Assembly: GCF_001969265.1 (NCBI RefSeq)
Contig: NZ_CP019304.1
Location: 4,712,001-4,776,000, forward strand
Length of the DNA: 64,000 nt
Source of the DNA: Arthrobacter sp. QXT-31
GTDB taxonomy: Bacteria > Actinomycetota > Actinomycetes > Actinomycetales > Micrococcaceae
Direction of reading: 5' to 3'
Below the pieces are notes generated by a model that worked only from the letters and a program-made list of their open reading frames with translations, was not told where the DNA came from and did no database searches. Below are positions 1 to 9,276 of the stretch, piece by piece (position 1 is the first letter of the stretch; each line of letters starts with the position of its first letter). A program made the translations under genes and the position numbers.

Positions 1-6
1 CCTCCA

Positions 7-477
7 TTGCAGCCCGCACCCGATTGTGGACGTTCGCAAATGCCTCACTCAGCAGATACGTCCACGTGGGATAAGCGCTGGAAAACGACGTGGAACCAAG
101 CATTGAGTTGGTATGAGATCGAAGAGAGGGAACATCACCCCACGCCTGCCGAGATGCGCGATTCCCAGGATCCAAGTCAGGGCTTGAACCCGTTCATCCC
201 GCCCTTCTGGACGCAGCAGTACGAATGGGAGGGCCTTGACCGAGACGCTTACCAGGCTTGGGAACAACGCCTGATGCCCAATTTTCCGCAAGATGCCGAA
301 CGCAGGAGTCTTCAAGCACTTATCCCTGCATGGAAGAGCGGGATCGATACCATTATCGTCCTGCCATACCGCGGCTATTTTGCCCATCGCCTCAGCCACC
401 AGCACCTCGTCGTGTCTGCGGACACCAGGAACAACGAAGCCGACTACAGCCGGGCCTTGAGGGAAAGCACGCTGTAG
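7..477 (+). CDS. Hypothetical protein, possibly 5'-truncated by the window edge
   Basis: I do not recognise this protein. It is about 156 residues from a TTG at 7, or about 145 from an ATG at 40; the frame stays open to the window edge, so the true start could lie outside. It is rich in Trp and other aromatic residues (WDKRW, FWTQQYEWEG) and acidic residues, with no signal peptide or membrane segment, so it is probably cytosolic. The amino-acid composition looks like a real protein rather than a shadow frame. It is convergent with the M16 peptidase gene that ends at 538. Confidence 0.5.
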   Translation: MQPAPDCGRSQMPHSADTSTWDKRWKTTWNQALSWYEIEEREHHPTPAEMRDSQDPSQGLNPFIPPFWTQQYEWEGLDRDAYQAWEQRLMPNFPQDAERRSLQALIPAWKSGIDTIIVLPYRGYFAHRLSHQHLVVSADTRNNEADYSRALRESTL

Positions 478-537
478 ATGTGCCACCTGGGGTTCCTTCC
501 AGGCATCGTTCACGTCACACGGGATGTCCCTGATGCC

Positions 538-2025
538 TTACTCTTCGGGGAATTTCCTGACGATTTCAGTCGGAAAGACGCCGAGCAATTTGCGTCGGAG
601 TTTCTTGCTTTTCTTCCAGTCGTCGGTGTGGATTTCGGTGCTTCTTCCGCGCCGGTCCAGCAATGACACGCAGCCGCAGCTGCGGTCACCCGCGAGGACG
701 ATGTCGGCAAGCTTGATGGACTTAGTTTTGCCTGATTCCAGCTTCAGTAGGTGGGTTTCTGTCAGTTCAAGGGCTGCCTTGGATGTCTTGTTTAACCACC
801 TGCTCTGCCCATCGGGGGAACTTTGCGGCTTTGGATCTCCGTTGTTGTTGTGTCGCTGCCAGATGTCGTAGGGGTCCAGGGTCAGTCCCAGTGCGGAGGC
901 GTCCGCGTGGCGGATTTTGGTGCTCTTGTCCACAGCGACGATGAGCGATGCCAAGCCCGCTGCCAGGGTTGCTGTCAGCTCAGGGGAAGTTATCGCCATG
1001 GCGCGATCTAGGACTGTCTGCCTGGTTGGAGTGGTTCGTCCGAGCAGGCCGTTGACTGCTATTTGATCGACGTAATCGGAAGCGTGGCTGTCGTCCCATG
1101 TGAGTGCAGCCTGCAGGGTGCGGATCGCGGCCTGCATCGCGTCCTGCCTGAATCCAGTTGCCGCCACGTCCCTGACAGCGGTAACACTGGCGTGCAATGC
1201 CTTGGTGATGTTCGCCTCGAGTGGGTCAAGAACGAGGTCGAGCTGGCAGCACTGGTTATCGATTTCGGTCGTGAAGATCACGACCGAGTAGATGAGGCCG
1301 CTGGTGTGCCGGAGTCTCGTGAGGAGCTCATATCGCAGCGCCTCTCCGAGGAAGGTCGAATTCCTCAACGGAACGAGGAGAGACAGTGCTATCCCCTCCT
1401 TCTGGGATCTGATCAGGGTGGGCGTGGTGATGACGGGAGCCGAGTGGTGCCGCGTGACGCTGTTGCCCGCCGGCAGGCAGATATTCAACGAGTCGGGTAC
1501 GGGGCCGGTAAATGTTATGGCCGCGTTTTCTGCCGTAAACCATTGCCTGGCCCATTTAATCGCTTCGTCACGGCTCAGACTTGTGATTGTTGGAGAACCA
1601 AGGTGCCCTGCGCCAAGCCCGTTCGTTCCAAACCGGTTGGTCAGCAATCCACTGGAAATTGCAGTGAATCCTCGAGGGTCTTCTGCTGCGATGATCGATT
1701 TCTCCAGTGCGAGATCTTCCTCGGTAACAGCCGAAAAACCTGAGACGGCGGCTGCGATGGCGTTGAGGTATTCGGCAACGTCGTCGGGATCGCCTGAGGC
1801 ATAGAACTCGACGGAGTCCATTTGGACCGCGCCGCCGTGGGACATGGTAACCGGTTGCACCATGCGGAGAATGGCATGTTCGACCAGGTGAGTAATGCCC
1901 GCCAGCGTCACCGGCTCATTGCGAAAGCCGACGCCGAACACCAGAGTCCCCGTGCTAACCCCGCCCGTGTCCACGGAATGCGTCGGAATGCCATTGTGCG
2001 AACTCGTGGTCACCTTGGGCCTCAT
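538..2025 (-). CDS. M16-family (insulinase/pitrilysin-like) zinc metallopeptidase
   Basis: A 495-residue protein with the inverted zinc motif HxxEH of family M16 at residues 46-50 (HLVEH) and a downstream acidic segment (ALEKSIIAAE, about 106-115) where the third zinc ligand, a Glu, is expected. The N-terminal half fits the M16 catalytic domain and the middle resembles the M16 C-terminal domain. The last roughly 100 residues are not recognised. There is no signal peptide, so it is probably cytosolic. Family members degrade or process peptides. It stands alone and is not next to the usual actinobacterial pnp/M16 pair, so the substrate is unknown. Start is an ATG with only a weak ribosome binding site. 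Confidence 0.75.
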   Translation of the reverse strand: MRPKVTTSSHNGIPTHSVDTGGVSTGTLVFGVGFRNEPVTLAGITHLVEHAILRMVQPVTMSHGGAVQMDSVEFYASGDPDDVAEYLNAIAAAVSGFSAVTEEDLALEKSIIAAEDPRGFTAISSGLLTNRFGTNGLGAGHLGSPTITSLSRDEAIKWARQWFTAENAAITFTGPVPDSLNICLPAGNSVTRHHSAPVITTPTLIRSQKEGIALSLLVPLRNSTFLGEALRYELLTRLRHTSGLIYSVVIFTTEIDNQCCQLDLVLDPLEANITKALHASVTAVRDVAATGFRQDAMQAAIRTLQAALTWDDSHASDYVDQIAVNGLLGRTTPTRQTVLDRAMAITSPELTATLAAGLASLIVAVDKSTKIRHADASALGLTLDPYDIWQRHNNNGDPKPQSSPDGQSRWLNKTSKAALELTETHLLKLESGKTKSIKLADIVLAGDRSCGCVSLLDRRGRSTEIHTDDWKKSKKLRRKLLGVFPTEIVRKFPEE

Positions 2026-2229
2026 GCGTTACAGTCTCGCAGAGATGAACACCGTCCCCCTCCCAACACTCATCAGGCGATGAACGTCATTCAACGGCAC
2101 CTTTACTCGCCCGCGTTCCGTGCATAACCGTTCCCGAATGGGACATGTGGACTAGACCTGACGAACTGTGCCGCGAAGCGTTCGCATTCTGAGATGCCTC
2201 CGTCACGCCCGCGCGAAGATGCCATCCGG

Positions 2230-2925
2230 CTAGCGGGGGAAGTCTCCCGTTCTGGAGAACAGGTCGTTCTCATCACCGGCAACTGTTGCAGGTCTGACAA
2301 TGATGTCTTCGCCGAGAACCTCATGTGCCAAAGCGGCCTTCTCCTCGGTGTAGTCCCGCAGGGAGATCCCCACCGTGTTGTTTTTCTCGTCCGGGCCCCA
2401 TTCCAGCAAATCCAGGCCATGCGTCTTGAGCGTTTCCATTTGTCCTGAAATTGAGTTCACGTGTGACACAAGGTCTTTGTAGGAGAATTCGACTTCATCG
2501 AGCACGTGTTCTCCCTTTGGGCGTTCCTCGAGGGCTTTTGCGAAGTCCCGGGTCTTCCCGTGCTGCACGGCAACGTGGGTTATGCCTGCTTCATCCACCC
2601 AAATTCCGCCGAATCCTGGCATCTCTGAGACGATCGCCGCGATGGCATCCGATTCCTCATTCGCTCTGTTTTCCTCATTCGTCGTAGGATCGGGCAACGT
2701 GACCGCCGATCCAGTGGGCGACTTCGTTGGGAGGCTAATATTCGGATCCGAAGTGGCGTCCTGTATGCCCGGCAGGGCGGCAGCAGCAGTAAAGCCTTGA
2801 GAAGTGAGCAGAGACGGCGACTGAGCGAAAGCTGGTGTTTGGGCGGTGCTTGACGGGGTGCTGAGCCCCGTCAGAACGACGGCGGAAAGAACCAGACCTG
2901 ACAGAAGAAACCGATAGCCAGCCAC
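2230..2925 (-). CDS. Secreted protein with protease-prodomain-like repeats
   Basis: 231 residues from a GTG start. Residues 1-35 form a signal peptide with a hydrophobic core (LLSGLVLSAVVLTGL) and a probable cleavage after AFA. A Ser/Thr/Pro/Asn-rich linker follows, then a segment around 'GFGGIWVDEAG' and a second 'NTVGISLRDYTEEKAALAHE' unit. These resemble the alpha/beta prodomain units of secreted actinobacterial S1 proteases, but no protease domain with a His-Asp-Ser triad follows. The prodomain resemblance is inference from memory; that it is exported is well supported. It lies in the same direction as the M16 gene, 204 nt upstream of it. Confidence 0.6.
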   Translation of the reverse strand: MAGYRFLLSGLVLSAVVLTGLSTPSSTAQTPAFAQSPSLLTSQGFTAAAALPGIQDATSDPNISLPTKSPTGSAVTLPDPTTNEENRANEESDAIAAIVSEMPGFGGIWVDEAGITHVAVQHGKTRDFAKALEERPKGEHVLDEVEFSYKDLVSHVNSISGQMETLKTHGLDLLEWGPDEKNNTVGISLRDYTEEKAALAHEVLGEDIIVRPATVAGDENDLFSRTGDFPR

Positions 2926-3160
2926 GCTACGCCCCTAGATCACATGCTCCCAGCGAGCTACTTCGCTCCCCTTGCACACGTGATGATCATCAGACCAGCC
3001 CACTGAATAAACAAGCACCGAACGAAAGAGTTCGTCAGAGCCTGTCGCAGAACCCTAGAATTCTGCGGCTAAATGGACATCCAGCGCACTTCCATTGACC
3101 CCGAGCCGGCCACATGCAGTGGGGCCGGATTCCAGCGGGGCTAAACGACCTAGCGTATCG

Positions 3161-4507
3161 TCAGAGTGCTTCGCTGCCCTGCCGGCCGGTCGCCGGCTTC
3201 CCCGTGTCGGCCGCCTCGAACCAGGCCCGGCCGTGACGGTATCGGTAGGCCGTCCCGTTGTACCCTGCGGGTTGGAGGTCAATCATATCGAGCACGCCCG
3301 CCGCGGGACGTTCCGACTTGTCCCAGTCGGGCACGACCTTCCCCGGCTGCGTTTCGCGTGCCTGCCCGATTTCCGGGAAGGGCGCGTCGATGCAGTCCGC
3401 CCTCGCTTTCAGGGGGATACCGGTGAAGGCATGCCCGGCGAACCCGTACAGCAGCAGACGCCGATTGTCCGGGCCCACCCGTTCAGGCGGACCCGACTGG
3501 GAATCCCACAGCCACGACTCCCCCGCCAGCGCACCAAATTCGCCCGCAGACAAACCATTGATTCTGTCGATCCCGTGGAGCGGGCAATACTCTGAGGCAT
3601 AGATGCTCTCGTCCTCGGGGAGATCGCCATCGGTGTCCGGAAATGCCCGTCTGAATTCGGCCAGGCACACGCACTCAGCGAGGCTGAGGGCGTCGCCTGG
3701 GGCCAGACCGGATTCCCTCATGACGAGGGGCCACTGCGAGGCGAGACCCGCATTCACAGGGATCTCCCACACGAGGCGCGTTCCCACGCGGTGCGTGGCG
3801 TATATGCGCCACATCTGCCGGATGACCCCGGCGAGGCCCGTGACGCTGAGCGCGGCGGCAGCCGTGGCGAACATGGTGGAGGATGATTCCTCGCCCAGTT
3901 CCGCATAAGTCCGGCCCAGTTCGGCGGGTAAAACTGCGAAGGCGGCCGCCCAGGCCACGACCGCTGCCAAGGGCAGGACCAGAGCGGCAACCATGCCGCG
4001 CCGCAGCGCCCGTTGTCTGGCCTGCGCAGCGACGGGACCGACCGCCACTGATCGTCCCGACAGCGAGGATTTGGCCAGGGAATGTACGAGGTGCAGCTCG
4101 TGGCATGACTTCCAGGCCGCGGCCAAAGCCAGCGCGCTCCCGACGGCTGCGGCCGCCCACCACAGCGGCGCCGAGGCGTAGCCGTCCAAGGTATGGGGCA
4201 CGGCGGCAAAGGCCAGGACCAAGGGAGCGGCCGCGACGCTAAACCGTCCGAGCATCCACCCGAAGACAGCGAAGGCGACGGCGAGAAGGATGCTGGCGCC
4301 GCCTATCATGTCGATGAAGCGGTAGCCACCGGTCCAGGCCGGATCATCCATGGCCTCCCATCCGCGGTCCGCAATGAAGGCCCCGACAGTTCCAGACAAT
4401 CCAGTCAGCCAGCTGAAGAGCTGACGCCTGCGGGAGATTTTCCGGTTCCAGACAGCCGCCCACACTTGGACGTCCGGGCGCACTACTGCGCTGGCGGATG
4501 TCATCAA
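3161..4507 (-). CDS. Multi-pass membrane protein of unknown function
   Basis: 448 residues. The N-terminal half has about five hydrophobic segments (roughly residues 66-90, 92-110, 112-132, 172-196 and 214-230), rich in Ala, Leu and Val. The C-terminal roughly 190 residues are hydrophilic with several Cys (ECVCLAEF, YCPLHGID) and probably form a soluble domain. I recognise no family. The tandem ATG codons at 4507 and 4504 are alternative starts. The upstream 229 nt to the next gene (divergent, 4737) would hold both promoters. Confidence 0.6.
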   Translation of the reverse strand: MMTSASAVVRPDVQVWAAVWNRKISRRRQLFSWLTGLSGTVGAFIADRGWEAMDDPAWTGGYRFIDMIGGASILLAVAFAVFGWMLGRFSVAAAPLVLAFAAVPHTLDGYASAPLWWAAAAVGSALALAAAWKSCHELHLVHSLAKSSLSGRSVAVGPVAAQARQRALRRGMVAALVLPLAAVVAWAAAFAVLPAELGRTYAELGEESSSTMFATAAAALSVTGLAGVIRQMWRIYATHRVGTRLVWEIPVNAGLASQWPLVMRESGLAPGDALSLAECVCLAEFRRAFPDTDGDLPEDESIYASEYCPLHGIDRINGLSAGEFGALAGESWLWDSQSGPPERVGPDNRRLLLYGFAGHAFTGIPLKARADCIDAPFPEIGQARETQPGKVVPDWDKSERPAAGVLDMIDLQPAGYNGTAYRYRHGRAWFEAADTGKPATGRQGSEAL

Positions 4508-4736
4508 GCATTCCTTTCCGTCACATGATTCACGGTGTCGATCCTTCCATGCACGCGGAAGATGAGTGGCGCTGGGGATATCGGGATCTTCCGAACCGTC
4601 TTACCACCGGGGTCACGGCCATGAGGGATTCCTCGTGGAGGGTGCAGCGTTGCCAAGCCGTACTGCTTGTACGTCAACCTGCCGCATGCTTAGGTGAATT
4701 AACGGCGGCACCAGCTGCCCGTAGTGGGGGGGAGAA

Positions 4737-5036
4737 ATGGCTAAAACAGGAACTTCCGTGATGTACCGGCGAACGCTGCGGGCAGGAATTATCGTGGGCA
4801 TTGCCGGTATCGTCATCATGCTCTTCACGAATACGTTCATGCAGAATATCGGCACGTTCACCTACAACGGTGCCAACGTCGTCTTTTACGTCATAACGCA
4901 GATTTACTTGCTCGTCCCGGTGGCCTGCATGCCCTTTTCGGCGGGCCTTGTTTCAGCTGCTCTGGTAATGCGTCATTTGGACACCTGGGATGTGGAGCGG
5001 ATCAGGCGGGAACCTGCAGACGAAAACCCGACCTAA
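4737..5036 (+). CDS. Small two-pass membrane protein
   Basis: 99 residues with two hydrophobic segments (about residues 16-35 and 45-75) and a short charged C-terminus (EPADENPT). A purine-rich ribosome binding site (GGGGGGAG) lies directly before the ATG. No family recognised. It sits upstream of the first sigma-factor cassette, in the same direction but 122 nt away, so it is not necessarily in that operon. Confidence 0.6.
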   Translation: MAKTGTSVMYRRTLRAGIIVGIAGIVIMLFTNTFMQNIGTFTYNGANVVFYVITQIYLLVPVACMPFSAGLVSAALVMRHLDTWDVERIRREPADENPT

Positions 5037-5158
5037 GCGGTTGCTGGCGACGGCCCACTGATGAGAGCGGGAACTCTTGGCTCACCCCTGCCAAGTAACT
5101 CTCAGAAGTGCTCAACCATTTGCGACACACTTAGGCAGGTGGCGGACAGGTATAGGGT

Positions 5159-5728
5159 ATGAGTCATTTATCGAGGGCCCATGACAGGGCGGACGCCTTC
5201 CGGTCGCTATACGAATCCTCATACGCCGACCTGCTGAAGTTCGTTCAGCGTCGAACGGAGCCGGCGAATGCTGAGGATGTAGTCGCTGAGGCATTCCTGG
5301 TCGTCTGGAGGCGCTTCTCTGAAGTGCCCGCGGATGAAAACAATGCCCGGGCTTGGGTCTTCGGAATCACGCGGAATCTCATGCTGAACGCTCAGCGTGG
5401 AGAACAACGACGTCAAGCGCTAGGCGTACGGCTCGCTGAAACAACACCGGAATGTTTCAGCACTTCCCATGCTGATCTGGTCAGCAGTCGCATCGATCTA
5501 GGCCGCGCCTGGGCGCTTCTTTCTGAAGTCCATCAAGAAGCCCTGGGACTCGCCGTCTTTGAGAACCTTGCCGCGCCGCAGGCAGCCAAAGTCCTAGGAA
5601 TCTCGCCCGTGGCTTTCCGTCTGCGACTGACCCGAGCAAGACGGGCCTTGCGGCTCCTCCTTGACCACCTCCCTCACCATGCTTCCGACATTCCGGCGGC
5701 GACACCCGAAAAGGCATCAACGCTATGA
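5159..5728 (+). CDS. RNA polymerase sigma factor, ECF (sigma-70) family, cassette 1
   Basis: 189 residues. Region 2 is at about 20-90 (YESSYADLLKFVQRR, then AEDVVAEAFLVVWRR and ARAWVFGITRNLMLN) and region 4 at about 115-170 (ALLSEVHQEALGLAVFENL, then the recognition helix AAKVLGISPVAFRLRLTRARR). This two-domain layout is that of a group IV sigma factor, which directs RNA polymerase to a small regulon. The stop codon overlaps the next gene's ATG (ATGA at 5725-5728), which implies translational coupling to a membrane partner. The signal is unknown. Confidence 0.88.
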   Translation: MSHLSRAHDRADAFRSLYESSYADLLKFVQRRTEPANAEDVVAEAFLVVWRRFSEVPADENNARAWVFGITRNLMLNAQRGEQRRQALGVRLAETTPECFSTSHADLVSSRIDLGRAWALLSEVHQEALGLAVFENLAAPQAAKVLGISPVAFRLRLTRARRALRLLLDHLPHHASDIPAATPEKASTL

Positions 5729-6546
5729 CAAGTGACCAGAACCTCGACACACTGCTCCGCTCGATGGACGCAGCAGAGCAAAGCCCGCCGTCGAACCCTG
5801 CCCGGGCGCAAGCCGACCTGAACCGCATACTGAGCTGCCGGCTAGCTCCCGCTGCATCCAGCAGCGGGTGGGGATTCAGCCGCGAGTTGGCCAAGGCGAA
5901 CCGGCGACGACGGGCTGTCACACTTGGCGGTCTGGCAGCAGCCGCCACCGCCGCGTTACTGGTCATGCCGGCGATCTCAGGAGAAGGTGACCCGGCCTTC
6001 GCCACCTGGACAGCAGTCCCTGGGACACTTATCGGCTCAGAACGTGACAACGCCGTCTCAGACTGCCGCAGATCAACACAACGTGTGGGCGGAGGCATGT
6101 ACTCAGCCGAGCATTCAGCAGCGGAAGTAGCCATTGCCGAGCGGCGGGGAGCCTGGGTGACGGTTCTCCTCAGCGGTCCTGACGGTTTTGAAGCAACATG
6201 TACCACGGACGCCACGGCACCGTGGTTCGAGAAAGGGTCGTTCGGCTCTGTCGGAAAACCAAATAACGTGGCGGCACTGTCTGCACGAGCTATTGCTCCG
6301 ACCCAACTCGGAACCGGAACAATCGCAGACAAGCCCATCTCCCTCGCGTCAGGTCGCGTGGGAGCCGATGTCGCAGCGATTACCTACACCAGCGCTTCCA
6401 AGGAAGAGGTGACCGCAACCGTCGCGAAAGGTCACTTCGCCTTTTGGCTGCCGGGCAACGACCTGCAAAACGCTTCCGATCAGGGAGTGCCAGTCAAAGT
6501 GACCTACAAAAATGGTTCCACCGAAAAACAAATACTCGACTTCTGA
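5725..6546 (+). CDS. Single-pass membrane protein coupled to the ECF sigma factor (putative anti-sigma or sensor)
   Basis: 273 residues: a cytoplasmic N-terminus of about 60 residues ending in a basic patch (KANRRRR), one membrane segment (about 64-84) and an exported domain of about 190 residues with two Cys (SDCRR, ATCTT) that could form a disulfide. It overlaps the sigma gene by 4 nt. No canonical anti-sigma zinc motif (HxxxCxxC) is visible, so an anti-sigma role is inferred only from coupling and topology. It has the same layout as the partner of the second sigma factor at 7259. Confidence 0.65.
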   Translation: MTSDQNLDTLLRSMDAAEQSPPSNPARAQADLNRILSCRLAPAASSSGWGFSRELAKANRRRRAVTLGGLAAAATAALLVMPAISGEGDPAFATWTAVPGTLIGSERDNAVSDCRRSTQRVGGGMYSAEHSAAEVAIAERRGAWVTVLLSGPDGFEATCTTDATAPWFEKGSFGSVGKPNNVAALSARAIAPTQLGTGTIADKPISLASGRVGADVAAITYTSASKEEVTATVAKGHFAFWLPGNDLQNASDQGVPVKVTYKNGSTEKQILDF

Positions 6547-6647
6547 TTGATGTCGGCACGACACTCCCCCGCGTGTGCCGCCAAGCCTTTGGGAAAATTG
6601 GTTCCCCGAATCATGGAACCGAATGCGATGGCCGGACACTATGAGGT

Positions 6648-7262
6648 ATGGGTGGGGAATCGGATGTTTCAGATGAGGTGCTGTGGCGCCAGGTTATCAA
6701 CGGTGATGGTGAAGCTTTCGGGCTCCTTTTCGACCGGCATCATGAACGCGTGGGGCGTCACGCTCTGAAAATCCTGGGCGTTCCCCACTTGGCGGAAGAG
6801 ATAACTGCCGTTGTTTTTTATGAGGCGTGGCGTCGGCGCGCCAACATCCGGATGGTCAGTCACTCGATGCTTCCCTGGCTGTTAGTAACCGCCAACAACA
6901 TCGTGCGTAACCACGTCCGCCAGCAACGGCGCTACAGGCACTTCCTCAGTCAGCTTCCGGCCCCGGAGGACGCGGCCGATATTGCAGACGGCGTGGCGGA
7001 AGCGGATGACGCGAGAATCATGTCTTCTGCCGTTCGGGAAGCCTTCGCGCAGCTCAAACCCCGGGAACGCGATGTGCTGACACTGTGTGTGATTCAGGGC
7101 TTGGGAGCACGGGAAACCGGCGTTGCGCTAGGCGTAGCCGAGGGAACCGTGAAGTCCAGGCTTCATCGGGCGAAATTACGGCTTGGGGCTCTGTTCGGCG
7201 AGATAGTGCGTGAGCAAGAGCCAGAGGCCCAGACAATTCTTGGACGGAGAACACCATCATGA
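6648..7262 (+). CDS. RNA polymerase sigma factor, ECF (sigma-70) family, cassette 2
   Basis: 204 residues. Region 2 is at about 20-90 (AFGLLFDRHHERVGRHA, then AEEITAVVFYEAWRRRANIR and LPWLLVTANNIVRNHVRQQ) and region 4 at about 130-185 (AFAQLKPRERDVLTLCVIQGL, recognition helix ALGVAEGTVKSRLHRAKLRLG). Its stop overlaps the ATG of the next gene (ATGA at 7259-7262). It has the same direction as cassette 1 and lies about 100 nt after it. The two sigma factors share fold and position but differ clearly in sequence, so they are not a recent duplication. Confidence 0.88.
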   Translation: MGGESDVSDEVLWRQVINGDGEAFGLLFDRHHERVGRHALKILGVPHLAEEITAVVFYEAWRRRANIRMVSHSMLPWLLVTANNIVRNHVRQQRRYRHFLSQLPAPEDAADIADGVAEADDARIMSSAVREAFAQLKPRERDVLTLCVIQGLGARETGVALGVAEGTVKSRLHRAKLRLGALFGEIVREQEPEAQTILGRRTPS

Positions 7263-8254
7263 ACACTTTCCGGTTCCAAACAGACCGTCAGGAAGCCCTG
7301 CGCCAGCAGCTCGTCGAGCTGCCAACCCTCGCCGGCGCTGAAGACCCTGCCAGATACAGGCCACACAGAGAGCCGCACCCCCTGTCCAGGAGCCGCGAGT
7401 CGAGCACTGCGCCCACGGACCATGCACGTGCCCGTGCCCGGCTGCCCCGGCGTATCCTGCTCACGGCAGCTGCGGCCGCTATCGGCTCCATGGTCGTCGG
7501 TCACACCGCCGTGATCGCCCAGAGCGCCCATGCGGCTGGCGTTTTGCGGGACGCTGCCGAACGGACGATTAGCTTTGTCGACCCGAAACCGAAACCAGGG
7601 CAGTACCTCATGGTCCGCACGCATGCGAACTGGCTCGTCTCCGGGATTGACGCGGCGGGAAACCAGACAAACTCGATGAACGTCCAGACCATCGACGTCT
7701 ACGTTCCCGGAAACCGTGCCGAGGAATGGGTGCTCCGGCGCGACTGGGGCGACGCCGGCCCCGTGCCGACGGACATAGAAGTCATCAAAAGCAGGGACGG
7801 GAATTTCTATGGAGGAGGTCCCTGGTCGCTGCTCTCCGCGGAGGAGATCGCCGCATTACCCAGGGACGGCCAAGCCCTCTACGACCACTTCAACTCCCGA
7901 TACACAGGAGGGTCGGCCTCCCGGGACGAAGACAACTTCGTCCGGATTACCGACCTTCTGAGGACAGGACTCATTCCCGCTGACCTGCGCGCCGGCCTCT
8001 ACAAAGCCTTGGCGCTCATCCCCGGTGTCAACACCAGCGAGCAAACCAACTTCGACGGCAAAACGGGCATCGCCATCGGACGAGCAGAAGCGCTTCGCGC
8101 CGGACAAAGAGCAGAAATCATTATCGACCCCAGCACGGGCCTGGTCATCGGTGAACGAACCATCATGACCTATGCAGCCTTCGGTTTCGGAGCCAACGAA
8201 ATCGTCGGGCACACCGCCGTCGACTACACGATCGTTAACTCAGCCCCAAAGTAG
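7259..8254 (+). CDS. CU044_5270-like membrane protein coupled to ECF sigma factor
   Basis: 331 residues: a cytoplasmic N-terminus of about 60 residues with a basic stretch (ARARARLPRR), one membrane segment at about 63-85, and an exported domain beginning with a QYLMVRTHANWLVS strand. The domain ends with segments such as KTGIAIGR and STGLVIGERTI. This layout matches the family annotated as CU044_5270, which often follows ECF sigma genes in actinobacteria. Overlap with the sigma gene implies coupled translation and a likely role in controlling it, but no biochemical function is established from sequence. It is convergent with psuG, 25 nt away. Confidence 0.7.
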   Translation: MNTFRFQTDRQEALRQQLVELPTLAGAEDPARYRPHREPHPLSRSRESSTAPTDHARARARLPRRILLTAAAAAIGSMVVGHTAVIAQSAHAAGVLRDAAERTISFVDPKPKPGQYLMVRTHANWLVSGIDAAGNQTNSMNVQTIDVYVPGNRAEEWVLRRDWGDAGPVPTDIEVIKSRDGNFYGGGPWSLLSAEEIAALPRDGQALYDHFNSRYTGGSASRDEDNFVRITDLLRTGLIPADLRAGLYKALALIPGVNTSEQTNFDGKTGIAIGRAEALRAGQRAEIIIDPSTGLVIGERTIMTYAAFGFGANEIVGHTAVDYTIVNSAPK

Positions 8255-8279
8255 ACGGAACCCGAACTGCTTCTTCCAG

Positions 8280-9203
8280 TTACCGCGTCAGCGCCATGGC
8301 GACTTCGCCACCGAGGGCCACGTTGCCGCGGTAGACATCGACATTGACATTCAGGCTGCGCCCGTTCGTAGCGCGCTGAATAAAGTCCAGAAGGAGCGGT
8401 GTGGTGTCCTTGCCGTTGATCCCCTTCTCCTCTGCCTGTGCCCACGCCCGGGAGAGAACGACGTCGAGCTCGGCCGGAGGGAACTGCTTATCCTCTGCGA
8501 TCGGGTTTGCCAAGAGAATGGCCGCTTCAAGGCGCAGGTCATCGCGTGCCCTGCATATTGCCGCAACCTCCTCAGGAGTTTCGACCGCATACTCGATCTC
8601 AAACCCCGAGTCGGCAACATAGAAGCCGGGGTACTTCTTGGTCCTGTAGCCGACGACGGGGATGTTGAGCGTTTCAAACCGTTCCAGGGTGGCCGCTACG
8701 TCCAGGACGGACTTCACGCCGGCGCTGACGACGACGATCGGGGTACGGGCCAGCGTCGTCATGTCGGCAGACTCGTCGAAAGATGTTGCCGCACCGTGGT
8801 GAACTCCACCCAAGCCGCCGGTTGAAAACACTTTGATGCCGGCCCGGTGGGCCAGAAACGCCGTCGCTGCTACCGTGGTGCCGCCGTGGAGCTGAAGAGC
8901 AGCAGCGACAGGAAGATCCCGGAGGCTGACTTTCCTCACTCCCCCGTCATGGGAAAGCGACGAGATCTGCTCGTGGCTGAGCCCCACCGTCGGAACGCCG
9001 TCGAAAACACCGATCGTTGCAGGAACGACTCCCTGGCTACGGAGGCGATCCTCCGCCTCGACAGCAACGTCGAGATTGCGTGGACGGGGAAGGCCGTGGG
9101 TGAAAATGGTCGATTCCAAAGCGACGACAGGACGCCCTCCGGCAACGGCTGCGGCCACTTCCTCCGCTACATGGATGGCGGCGTTGCTGCGGGCCGATGA
9201 CAT
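8280..9203 (-). CDS. psuG: Pseudouridine-5'-phosphate glycosidase
   Basis: 307 residues from the ATG at 9203, chosen because AGGGAG lies about 8 nt upstream; an in-frame upstream start at 9305 would overlap the next gene. The sequence has the family's conserved 'ALESTIFTHGLP' near the N-terminus, the 'PATIGVFDGVPTVGLS' strand and 'VFSTGGLGGVH'. The enzyme reversibly cleaves the C-glycosidic bond of pseudouridine 5'-phosphate to uracil and ribose 5-phosphate, in the cytosol. No pseudouridine kinase (PsuK) gene is adjacent, which is the usual partner, so the kinase must be elsewhere or absent. Confidence 0.88.
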   Translation of the reverse strand: MSSARSNAAIHVAEEVAAAVAGGRPVVALESTIFTHGLPRPRNLDVAVEAEDRLRSQGVVPATIGVFDGVPTVGLSHEQISSLSHDGGVRKVSLRDLPVAAALQLHGGTTVAATAFLAHRAGIKVFSTGGLGGVHHGAATSFDESADMTTLARTPIVVVSAGVKSVLDVAATLERFETLNIPVVGYRTKKYPGFYVADSGFEIEYAVETPEEVAAICRARDDLRLEAAILLANPIAEDKQFPPAELDVVLSRAWAQAEEKGINGKDTTPLLLDFIQRATNGRSLNVNVDVYRGNVALGGEVAMALTR

Positions 9204-9276
9204 AGCTGGTCTCCCTGTGGCTACTGATGACTCGATCTTCTGCTCGCTCACTGGACTCCCCACTGCGCCCGCCCGG

